This document shows, one piece after another, positions 10,941 through 18,580 of a DNA stretch of 50,920 nt. The stretch covers positions 1 to 50,920 of the forward strand of contig LFSC01000007.1 in NCBI GenBank assembly GCA_001512505.1, given 5' to 3'. The notes below the pieces were generated by a model. The model was not told the DNA's origin and did no database searches. It worked only from the letters and a program-made list of their open reading frames with translations. The stretch's first letter is position 1. The number at the start of each line of letters is the position of its first letter. Made by a program: the position numbers and the translations under genes. Source of the stretch: Clostridiaceae bacterium DTU079 (GTDB taxonomy: Bacteria > Bacillota > Clostridia > Acetivibrionales > Acetivibrionaceae).

Positions 10941-12161
10941 TCAAACCATCTCCTTTCTATTGAGAACCGGGCAGTTAATCTCTCCCGCATTTATGTCATT
11001 CTGTAACCTTTCGCAAATTGCCCTGCACCCGCGGCAAACCTTTAAATAACTGCAATGTTTGCAGTCCCCGTAAATACATTCCTCAATTTGTCTAAGCTTT
11101 GCAATGTCCGGTGAATTCAGCCAATACTGTAGCATATCTTGTTCCTCCGAAACCAGGCTCATATGACTGCAAGGTTTAAACCTGCCCAAAGGATCAATCA
11201 TCATGAACCTACGTCCGGCACCGCATCCACAGTTGATAGGGTTTATCCGATTTCCGTAAATATGGCATAAAATATTGGAAAACGCAGAGTCTATTTTAAT
11301 TTTTATTCCCCTAACCTTTCTAATTGCCGCCACAAGAAGGTTGAAATCCTCCTTGGTCAATAAATTCTTTCCATAATCCTCCCTGACCGACGGCTTATAC
11401 CTCAATATATTTATATTGTCAGCCTTCAGTTCTTTTGCATAATTAACTATGTTTTCAAAGTCCTTCACATTATCCCTTCTTGCAACCCAGTTTATACCGA
11501 ATTGTACACTGCTCCCGGATAGTATATTAAGGGACGAAACCGCTTCGTCAAACCCGTCGCGGGAGTAAGAATTTATTTCCTTTGTAGACCCATTCAGCGA
11601 TACCTGAATATGATTGATACCGGATTCTCTCAATTCATCAAGCAGTTCTTCCGTCAGTCCGCATCCGCTCGTAGTTATTGTGCATGACATTTTGCATGAT
11701 ACAACCTTTTTTACGAACGCAGGCAAATTACCAACCGTCAAGGGTTCACCGCCACCCAAAGCTATTTGAAAGACCTTCAAGGCTTTGGCCCGGTCTATTA
11801 TATCGGAGAATTTTCCAAAGGGCATTTCAATATTCTTTGAGGTATCTTTATAGCATTGTGGACAGTTTAGAGGACAAAACGTAGTTATATCAATATGTAT
11901 GGACTCAGGAACAGCAAAGGATCTCAAGGGTGCACTGATGCTTTCTGTATTTTCAATTTCCTTTAAAATCTCCTGCCTTTCACATTCCGATATTTCTTCG
12001 GGTATTAATTTAAGGTCAATTAATCTATATATAAATTCATTTTCAACACCGGCTTCCAGGTATTTTTTCAAGCTATACAGTTCATTGCCGGAAACAACGG
12101 CAGTAATGCCATTATCGGCATTAAACATCATCAGTGTGCCGGGTTCAGCTCGGTAAATCAT
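10941..12161 (-). CDS. Radical SAM/SPASM protein (peptide or protein maturase type)
   Basis: In this 406-residue protein, residues 1 to about 75 look like a PqqD-type recognition domain (YRAEPGTLMMFNADNGITAVVSG). The radical SAM core has CPLNCPQC (C96, C100, C103) and GGGEPL. The C-terminal SPASM-like region has many cysteines (INCGCGAG, KPCSHM, ECIYGDCKHCSYLKVCRGC, NCPV) able to hold two extra Fe-S clusters. Enzymes of this build usually install thioether or C-C crosslinks in ribosomal peptides, or activate enzymes. No short precursor ORF is evident beside it. It sits 78 nt after another radical SAM gene and is coupled to an unknown Cys-rich protein. The function as a maturase is inferred. 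Confidence 0.82.
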   Translation of the reverse strand: MIYRAEPGTLMMFNADNGITAVVSGNELYSLKKYLEAGVENEFIYRLIDLKLIPEEISECERQEILKEIENTESISAPLRSFAVPESIHIDITTFCPLNCPQCYKDTSKNIEMPFGKFSDIIDRAKALKVFQIALGGGEPLTVGNLPAFVKKVVSCKMSCTITTSGCGLTEELLDELRESGINHIQVSLNGSTKEINSYSRDGFDEAVSSLNILSGSSVQFGINWVARRDNVKDFENIVNYAKELKADNINILRYKPSVREDYGKNLLTKEDFNLLVAAIRKVRGIKIKIDSAFSNILCHIYGNRINPINCGCGAGRRFMMIDPLGRFKPCSHMSLVSEEQDMLQYWLNSPDIAKLRQIEECIYGDCKHCSYLKVCRGCRAICERLQNDINAGEINCPVLNRKEMV

Positions 12162-12239
12162 AGGTATTTCTTCTCCTTTATATAAATTGCAAAAAACTTT
12201 ACATCATAGTAAATTTAATCTGTCTGAAAATTCTCTTAC

Positions 12240-13181
12240 TCAAGCCTTTTCGGGAATGTACAATTTTTGTCCGCAGCCTTGATAGCTGTTTCTCTCCCGT
12301 AATACCCGGTCAATTTCCGACAATACCCTAAGCTTATCCAATGTCCATAATGGTGCCTCCAAAAGCTTTTTTACTCCATCCCCCGTAACCCGGTGCACCA
12401 CTGTTTCAGGAGGCAGAATTTCCAAGGCATCTACGATAATATTAACGTACTCCTCCAAGGTTAACACTTTAAAAGGATTGGAACAATAATACTCATAAAG
12501 GTCGGTATCCTTTTGGATATACAGCATATGAAACTTGACACCCCATACTCCAAGCTTTGCAACGAAACTAACCGTTTCAAGGATATCCTTCCTGCTTTCT
12601 CCCGGCAAACCTACAATCATGTGTACTACCACACGAATATTTCTTTCTTTTAGCTTCAAAACCGCTTCCGTAAAGCATGAAAGGTCATAACCTCTTCTTA
12701 TAAATGCGGCTGAACCCGGATGAACAGTCTGCAATCCCAGTTCCAGCCACATATAAGTTTTCCCTGCAAATTCCTCAAGCAGCGTTAAAACGTCATCCGG
12801 GAGGCAATCCGGTCTTGTGGCAATGGCCAGTCCCACCACATCCTTGCAGTCCAATGCTGCTTCATACCGGTTCCTAAGCCTGTCTATAGGAGCATAAGTA
12901 TTTGTATAACTCTGAAAATATGCAATATACTTGCCGTCAGGCCATTTTGAAGACAACAGCTTTTTTTGCTGTTCAATCTGCTCAGCAATACTCACGTCCC
13001 TTGTTCCCGCAAAATCGCCCGATCCCTTTTCACCGCAAAAAATACAACCCCTTGTGCCTATGCTTCCATCCCTGTTGGGACATGTAAATCCTCCATCAAG
13101 GGAAAGCTTTATAACCTTCTCACCAAAGGTTTGCTTGAGCTCGTAATCCAAAGTATGATACCGCTTATCAAACCATTTCAT
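12240..13181 (-). CDS. TIGR01212-family radical SAM protein (YtqA/YhcC-like)
   Basis: This 313-residue protein matches the family's length. The cluster-binding segment is CPNRDGSIGTRGCIFC, with the long spacing between first and second Cys that marks this family (C, then CxxC). Other family blocks are IAYFQSYTNTYAP, ATRPDCL, LELGLQTVHP and HMIVGLPGE. The family resembles Elp3-like radical SAM proteins and its reaction is not firmly known; a link to RNA or sulfur chemistry is speculation. Its ribosome site GGGGTGAT precedes the ATG. It is the first gene of a three-gene minus-strand run, but the 78-nt gap leaves co-transcription with the SPASM gene unproven. Confidence 0.88.
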   Translation of the reverse strand: MKWFDKRYHTLDYELKQTFGEKVIKLSLDGGFTCPNRDGSIGTRGCIFCGEKGSGDFAGTRDVSIAEQIEQQKKLLSSKWPDGKYIAYFQSYTNTYAPIDRLRNRYEAALDCKDVVGLAIATRPDCLPDDVLTLLEEFAGKTYMWLELGLQTVHPGSAAFIRRGYDLSCFTEAVLKLKERNIRVVVHMIVGLPGESRKDILETVSFVAKLGVWGVKFHMLYIQKDTDLYEYYCSNPFKVLTLEEYVNIIVDALEILPPETVVHRVTGDGVKKLLEAPLWTLDKLRVLSEIDRVLRERNSYQGCGQKLYIPEKA

Positions 13182-13400
13182 CTATATTTATCACCCCATG
13201 CGCTGGCAATGGTCATACCTTTTCACAAAATTAATTACTCTTCTTGACTCATTTTATTATATCAAAAAACGCAGTTCACAATCACATACGTGCCATTTCA
13301 ATAAACAATTTTGCTTTCTGTTTTCAAAATAAGTAAAAAAATCCTCCATGAATTCATTTTCACATAGAGGACAAACTTAATATATTGGGAGGTTTTAAAC

Positions 13401-16001
13401 ATGAAAGAAGCAATCAGGGAAGTTGATAAAAAAATTGATATTAACAAGGAAATTAACAGGCTGGTAGACAAAGCAAGCAAAGCTTTAGACAAATTTATGG
13501 ATCTTGACCAGTCCCAAGTTGACAATATAGTTAAAGAAATGTCCATGGCAGGTCTGGATGAACACATGAGACTTGCAAAAATGGCCGTTGAAGAGACGGG
13601 GAGGGGTATTTTCGAAGACAAGGCCATAAAAAACATGTTTGCTACAGAATATGTATACCACAGTATCAAATATGATAAAACCGTCGGAATAATTAATGAG
13701 AATGAAATTGAAGATTATGTCGAAGTGGCGGAGCCGGTTGGGGTAATTGCGGCTATTACGCCGGTCACCAACCCCACATCTACCACCATGTTTAAAGCCA
13801 TAATCTCCATGAAGACAAGAAACCCCATAATTTTTGCGTTTCATCCGTCGGCTCAAAGGTGCAGTACAGAAGCTGCAAGAATTTTAAGGGATGCGGCAAT
13901 TAAAGCAGGTGCCCCCGATGATTGCATACAGTGGATCGAGAATCCTTCTATTGAGGCAACCCAAGCTCTTATGCACCATCCGGGAGTTGCCATGATTCTT
14001 GCAACCGGTGGTGCCTCAATGGTTAAGGCAGCTTATAGCAGCGGAAAGCCCGCTCTTGGTGTCGGTCCGGGAAATGTTCCCTGTTATATTGAAAAGAGCG
14101 TGGATGTAAAAAGGGCTGCTACCGACCTCATTCTGTCCAAAACCTTTGACAACGGAATGATATGCGCATCGGAGCAAGCCGTAATAGTAGACAAAGATAT
14201 CAGTAAAGAGTTTGAAGATTTCATGAAGGATAACAAGTGCTACTTTTTGAATGAGGAAGAGATAAAAAAACTTGAAAAAAATGCAATTGATGAGGCTAAA
14301 TGTGCAATGAGCCCTGCGGTCGTCGGACAATCGGCCTACAATATTGCTAAAATGGCAGGCTTTAATGTGCCGGAAGATACAAAAATACTTATTGCAAAAT
14401 TAAAGGGTGTCGGACCGGAATACCCGTTATCCAGAGAAAAGCTAAGTCCCATTCTTGCATATTACATTTCCGACGGATGGGAGCATGGAATTAAAATAGC
14501 CGAGGAAATGGTGGAATTTGGCGGACTTGGACACTCTGCTGTAATTCATTCTAAAAATCAAAGGGTAATTGATGAATTCTCCAGAAGAATCAAGGCCGGA
14601 AGAATAATTATAAACTCTCCGTCCACTCACGGTGCAATTGGGGATATATACAATACTAACATGCCATCTCTCACTCTGGGATGCGGCTCTTTCGGAAGAA
14701 ACTCAACTACAGCCAATGTTTCCGCAGTAAACCTGATAAACAAGAAGAGAGTCGCAAGGAGGAGAGTAAACATGCAGTGGTTTAAAATCCCCGAAAAGAT
14801 ATATTTCCAGTTCGGTGCAACTCAATATCTTGAAAAGATGCCGAATATCTCAAAAGCCTTTATTGTAACCGATCCCTATATGGTCAAATTGGGTTACGTA
14901 GACAGAGTATTGTACTTCTTAAGAAAGAGACAGCAATATGTGCATTGCGAGATATTCTCGGAAGTTGAGCCCGATCCTTCTTTAGATACGGTAATGAGGG
15001 GCTATGACCTTATGAACAAGTTTAAACCGGACGTTATTATAGCACTGGGTGGAGGCTCCGCCATCGATGCCGCCAAGGGAATGTGGCTCTATTATGAAGA
15101 ACCGGATACTGATTTTGCTTCATTAAGGCTTAAGTTTATGGATATAAGAAAAAGGATATATAAGTTTCCGAGGCTTGGGAAAAAAGCTAAGTTTGTGGCA
15201 ATTCCCACTACATCGGGTACCGGTTCCGAGGTAACATCCTTTGCGGTTATCACCGATAAAGTCAACAACACCAAATATCCCCTTGCAGACTACGAGCTAA
15301 CCCCGGATGTTGCCATAATCGATCCGGAATTTGTAATGACCGTTCCGCCTTCAGTAACGGCAGACACAGGAATGGACGTCTTAACCCACGCCATCGAGGC
15401 ATATGTGTCGGTACTGGCATCGGATTTTACAGACGGCCTTGCAATGAAAGCCATTCAACTGGTTTTCGAATACCTTCCTCAAGCATACAAAAACAGCAGC
15501 AATGAGCTTGCGAGAGAAAAAATGCACAATGCCTCATGTATTGCCGGTATGGCCTTTACCAACGCATTCCTGGGAATAAACCACAGTCTGGCACACAAGC
15601 TGGGAGGCGAATTTCATATACCCCACGGAAGGGCAAACGCAATACTGTTGCCCCATGTTATAGAATACAATGCTTCAAAACCCAGCAAGTTCGTTTCCTT
15701 CCCCAAATACGAGACCTTTATTGCCGACAGAAGATATGCTGAGATTGCAAAAGCTTTGGGACTTCCTGCTTCAACTGTGGAAGAAGGGGTAAAAAGCCTT
15801 ATCAAAGCGGTAAGGGACTTAATGAAAGAGCTGAATATTCCAATGACCATAGCCGAATGCAAAATTGACAAGAAAAGGTTTATGGCCAAGGTTCCTGAAC
15901 TTGCAGAAAAGGCATTTGAAGACCAGTGCACAAATGCCAACCCCAGACTTCCGTTGGTTAAAGAGCTCGAAGAAATATACATTAAGGCCTATGGTGAATA
16001 A
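13401..16001 (+). CDS. adhE: Bifunctional aldehyde/alcohol dehydrogenase
   Basis: This 866-residue enzyme has the normal AdhE length. The N-terminal half (about 20-440) is a CoA-acylating aldehyde dehydrogenase with catalytic C255 in FDNGMICASE, turning acetyl-CoA into acetaldehyde. The C-terminal half (about 455-866) is an iron alcohol dehydrogenase with GGGSAIDAAK for NAD(P)H and the metal-site blocks TGMDVLTHAIEAY and NHSLAHKLGGEFHIPHG, turning acetaldehyde into ethanol. Such proteins form long helical filaments called spirosomes. The ribosome site GGGAGG lies 8 nt before the ATG. It is monocistronic with its own terminator. The N-terminus is charged and Lys-rich, unlike the main C. thermocellum AdhE I recall, so it may be a second paralogue. 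Confidence 0.93.
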   Translation: MKEAIREVDKKIDINKEINRLVDKASKALDKFMDLDQSQVDNIVKEMSMAGLDEHMRLAKMAVEETGRGIFEDKAIKNMFATEYVYHSIKYDKTVGIINENEIEDYVEVAEPVGVIAAITPVTNPTSTTMFKAIISMKTRNPIIFAFHPSAQRCSTEAARILRDAAIKAGAPDDCIQWIENPSIEATQALMHHPGVAMILATGGASMVKAAYSSGKPALGVGPGNVPCYIEKSVDVKRAATDLILSKTFDNGMICASEQAVIVDKDISKEFEDFMKDNKCYFLNEEEIKKLEKNAIDEAKCAMSPAVVGQSAYNIAKMAGFNVPEDTKILIAKLKGVGPEYPLSREKLSPILAYYISDGWEHGIKIAEEMVEFGGLGHSAVIHSKNQRVIDEFSRRIKAGRIIINSPSTHGAIGDIYNTNMPSLTLGCGSFGRNSTTANVSAVNLINKKRVARRRVNMQWFKIPEKIYFQFGATQYLEKMPNISKAFIVTDPYMVKLGYVDRVLYFLRKRQQYVHCEIFSEVEPDPSLDTVMRGYDLMNKFKPDVIIALGGGSAIDAAKGMWLYYEEPDTDFASLRLKFMDIRKRIYKFPRLGKKAKFVAIPTTSGTGSEVTSFAVITDKVNNTKYPLADYELTPDVAIIDPEFVMTVPPSVTADTGMDVLTHAIEAYVSVLASDFTDGLAMKAIQLVFEYLPQAYKNSSNELAREKMHNASCIAGMAFTNAFLGINHSLAHKLGGEFHIPHGRANAILLPHVIEYNASKPSKFVSFPKYETFIADRRYAEIAKALGLPASTVEEGVKSLIKAVRDLMKELNIPMTIAECKIDKKRFMAKVPELAEKAFEDQCTNANPRLPLVKELEEIYIKAYGE

Positions 16002-16019
16002 ACTTACGGTATTGATATA

Positions 16020-16077
16020 AAAATCCCTCCTTGGCTCTTACAAATCCAACGGTGCCAAGAAGGGATTTTATTATTTA
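16020..16077 (+). terminator. terminator of adhE
   Basis: A two-part stem (AAAATCCC with GGGATTTT, and CTTGGC with GCCAAG, 16020-16069) is followed by TATTATTT, 19 nt after the adhE stop. Confidence 0.85.
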
Positions 16078-16115
16078 CCTGTTGATATCGTAAAATTTGT
16101 TGCCTCTTAATTTAA

Positions 16116-17513
16116 TTATTCTTCCGAAGAATCTTCTGAGGAATCTTCCGAGGTAATTGCTGAATAAATGATATCTTCGATTGCAGCTTCCAAAGCTTCC
16201 TTTTCAGCTTTAATCTGATCGTTCAAGCTTTTTTCTTCCTTTGTCAGTTCGTCAATAGCAGCCTTGTCAACCGGCGGTTTTTCTTCTCTTAATTTTTTCA
16301 GTTCTTCCTTAACTGCCTCTTTCTTTTCTTCCAATTCAGCAATCTTTTCTGCAGTTATTTCCTGCAGCTCTTCTATCTTCGCGATAACATCTTCACCAAA
16401 TTCTGCAATCAATTTAATTGTGTCGATTTGCTCCTTCAATGCATCTCTTTTAGCTTTGAGACCATCGTTTAAAGCTTTTTCTTCTTCTCTTAATGCTGCA
16501 ATTGCTTCCTCGTCTACTTCTTCTGCTTCCTGTAAGGCTTTTATTTCAGCCTTTATTGCTTCCACTTTTTCTTTTACTTTACTTTCTTCAGCCGCAAATT
16601 CTGCCTGTGCAGCTTCAATCTTAGCTACAGCCTCTTCTCCGTACTTTGCAACTAGCTTTATTCTCTCAATCGACTTATTCAATGCATCTCTTTTAGCCTT
16701 GAGACCATCGTTTAAAGCTTTTTCTTCTTCTCTTAACGCAGCAATTGCTTCCTCGTCTACTTCTTCTGTTTCCTGTAAGGCTTTTATTTCAGCCTTTATT
16801 GCTTCTACGCTTTCTTTTACTTTGCTTTCTTCAACTGCAAATTCTGCCTTTGCAGCTTCAATTTTAGCTACAGCCTCTTCTCCGAACTCAGCAACCAGTT
16901 TTATTCTTTCAACCGACTTATTGAATGCATCTCTTTTTGCTTTCAGCTCGTCGTTTAAAGCTTTTTCTTCTTCTCTTAATTTTGCAACTGCTTCCTCATC
17001 TACTTCCTCTGCTTCCAACAAAGCTTTTATTTCAGCCTTTATTGCTTCTATGCTTTCTTTTATTGTGCTTTCTTCTTTCGCAAATTCTGCCTTTGCAGCT
17101 TCAATTTCAGCTAAAGCCTTTTCACCGTACTTAACAACTTCTTTGACTTTTTCAATCGCTTTATGTAATTCATCTCTTTTTGCTTTTATCGCATCGTGCA
17201 AATCCTTATCTTCTTTTCTTAATTCCGATATTGTTTCTTCGTCAACGGGTTTTACTTTTTCCAAAGCTTTTATTTCTTCGTGCAAAGCTTTAAGACTTTC
17301 TTCCAGTTCAGCAATATCTGCTTCATATGATGCTTTAATCTTTTCTGTTTCTTTCTTTTCAACAACAGATTCAACATACTTGGAGTGAATAATCTCACTT
17401 ACCGGTTTGTTGTAAATTTCCTTCGGGCCTGGACCCTCCAAAGCAAATGCAGTTGCTGCGATAGAAAATGCCAAAGCAGCGGATACTAATGAACTAACAA
17501 TTTTCTTCATCAT
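16116..17513 (-). CDS. Secreted coiled-coil protein of tandem 81-residue repeats
   Basis: This 465-residue protein has a signal peptide (1-25, SIAATAFA) and no anchor, no cysteines and almost no aromatics. After a short leader (LEGPGPKEIYNKPVSEIIHSK) it is nearly all Glu/Lys/Ala heptad-like helix. Three close copies of an 81-residue unit (121-201, 202-282, 283-363) are flanked by a partial copy (about 58-120) and a diverged copy (364 to about 446). Each unit holds EAIKAEIKALxE, VDEEA and ALNDxLKAKRD, probably helical hairpins. The C-terminus is acidic and Ser-rich (SEDSSEDSSEE). It is transcribed divergently from sigI-rsgI, so it could be a SigI-regulated surface or spacer protein. I know no named family for it. 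Confidence 0.8.
   Translation of the reverse strand: MMKKIVSSLVSAALAFSIAATAFALEGPGPKEIYNKPVSEIIHSKYVESVVEKKETEKIKASYEADIAELEESLKALHEEIKALEKVKPVDEETISELRKEDKDLHDAIKAKRDELHKAIEKVKEVVKYGEKALAEIEAAKAEFAKEESTIKESIEAIKAEIKALLEAEEVDEEAVAKLREEEKALNDELKAKRDAFNKSVERIKLVAEFGEEAVAKIEAAKAEFAVEESKVKESVEAIKAEIKALQETEEVDEEAIAALREEEKALNDGLKAKRDALNKSIERIKLVAKYGEEAVAKIEAAQAEFAAEESKVKEKVEAIKAEIKALQEAEEVDEEAIAALREEEKALNDGLKAKRDALKEQIDTIKLIAEFGEDVIAKIEELQEITAEKIAELEEKKEAVKEELKKLREEKPPVDKAAIDELTKEEKSLNDQIKAEKEALEAAIEDIIYSAITSEDSSEDSSEE
16425..17153 (-). repeat. three 243-bp coding repeats
   Basis: These encode residues 121-363 of the coiled-coil protein as three in-register 81-codon units. The second and third are nearly identical at DNA level (for example, the stretch beginning GCTTTTTCTTCTTCTCTTAA recurs), which points to recent duplication or gene conversion. 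Confidence 0.85.
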
Positions 17514-17806
17514 TTCAATATCTCTCCTTCTTTTTTTATTTATAAGCCATATAAAAGCAAAAGTTTCGTTTGTTTTTATATAGCCTATATTTACATCCCG
17601 GTTTTATTGCCCGATATACACACTGTTTTAAGGAACTACATGCAGTTGCCTGTTCAACAGGGGCTTTAACCCTTCCTCACCAGTCTTTCGATGATGTGAC
17701 TTTTTTTTGTTCGGTTTGATATTTCTATTAAATTTTTTTGCTTGTCTCCAAACCGAATCAAATAGAAAACCTAATACGAATTCTCTTTAATGGGGGGGAA
17801 TATTCA
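17514..17806. promoter_or_regulatory. divergent control region between the coiled-coil gene and sigI
   Basis: The region holds several short inverted repeats: AACT/AGTT (17634-17647), CCTG/CAGG around 17649-17661, GGG/CCC around 17661-17672, and a 9-bp pair TTCGGTTTG (17710-17718) with CAAACCGAA (17749-17757). In the plus direction AACCC (17668-17672) and CGAT (17689-17692) are 16 nt apart, which resembles the C-rich -35 and CGA(A/T) -10 reported for SigI promoters, so autoregulation is possible. T8 at 17701-17708 follows. No riboswitch consensus that I know fits. The role is inferred. Confidence 0.4.
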
Positions 17807-18580
17807 TTGTTGAGTTTCAGATCATACAACCTTTTGCGACATGAAAAGGATTCTTTTGTTGAAATCATAAAAAGAATCAAAGAAGGCGACGTTTTACTTA
17901 GAAATAAGTTTATTGACGACTTCAAACCCTTTATATTAAAATGTGTTTCTCAATTGGTTGGTCAAAAAAGCAATTTGGCTCAAAGCGATGAATACAGCAT
18001 TGCTCTTATTGCCTTTAACGAAGCCATAGAGACCTATGACCTAAATAAAAAGGCAATGTTTGTGAGTTTTTCCAAACAGGTGATAAAGCGGCGGCTTATA
18101 GACTATTTCAGAAGCACGAATAAGAACAATGTTACAGTACCTTTTTCATATTTTAATGACAGCAATACCGGTGTTAATGAATACAATACCGGAAGTTTCG
18201 AAGAAAAGTATTTATGCGATAAAAATTCCGACTACAGCATTGATTTTGAAGTTAGAGAAGAACTTAAGAATCTGGAGTCAAAAATATGTGAATATAAATT
18301 CAACATTGAGGATTTGATTGAATGTTCCCCGAAACACCGTGACACCATAGTTTTATGTCTTAATGCGGCAAAAACCGTTATAGATAATGAATCCCTATAT
18401 AAGAAATTTATACAAAAGAAAGTCCTTCCATATGATGAATTGACTAAACACGTTAATCTATGCCGGAGAACTCTTGAAAAAAACAGAAAATTCATTATTG
18501 CTATGATTTTCATACTTAAGAGTGATCTCGAGGTATTAAAAAAATATATTTATGATACATTAGGCGGTGAAGTATTATGA
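17807..18580 (+). CDS. sigI: SigI-type alternative sigma factor
   Basis: This is an RNA polymerase sigma factor of the SigI family, about 257 residues from this start. The region-2 signature is clear: FIDDFKPFILKCVSQLVGQ, then SIALIAFNEAIETYDLNKKAMFVSFSKQVIKRRLIDYFR. The C-terminal SigI domain has LCRRTLEKNRKFIIAMIFILKSDLEVL. I chose TTG at 17807 because GGGGGGG lies 8 nt upstream. The frame is open back to a TTG at 17738, but that start has no ribosome site and lies inside an inverted repeat. In cellulosome makers, several SigI factors each pair with a membrane anti-sigma that senses polysaccharide and then switch on cellulosome genes. It overlaps rsgI by 4 nt (ATGA). Given xynA nearby it may be the orthologue of C. 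thermocellum SigI8; that is inference. Confidence 0.85.
   Translation: MLSFRSYNLLRHEKDSFVEIIKRIKEGDVLLRNKFIDDFKPFILKCVSQLVGQKSNLAQSDEYSIALIAFNEAIETYDLNKKAMFVSFSKQVIKRRLIDYFRSTNKNNVTVPFSYFNDSNTGVNEYNTGSFEEKYLCDKNSDYSIDFEVREELKNLESKICEYKFNIEDLIECSPKHRDTIVLCLNAAKTVIDNESLYKKFIQKKVLPYDELTKHVNLCRRTLEKNRKFIIAMIFILKSDLEVLKKYIYDTLGGEVL

Noticed and set aside
16264..17388. Long plus-strand frame (374 codons) rich in Ser and Ala
   Set aside because: It is antisense to the coiled-coil gene. The repeated Glu/Lys/Ala codons keep the opposite strand free of stops, and it has no ribosome site.
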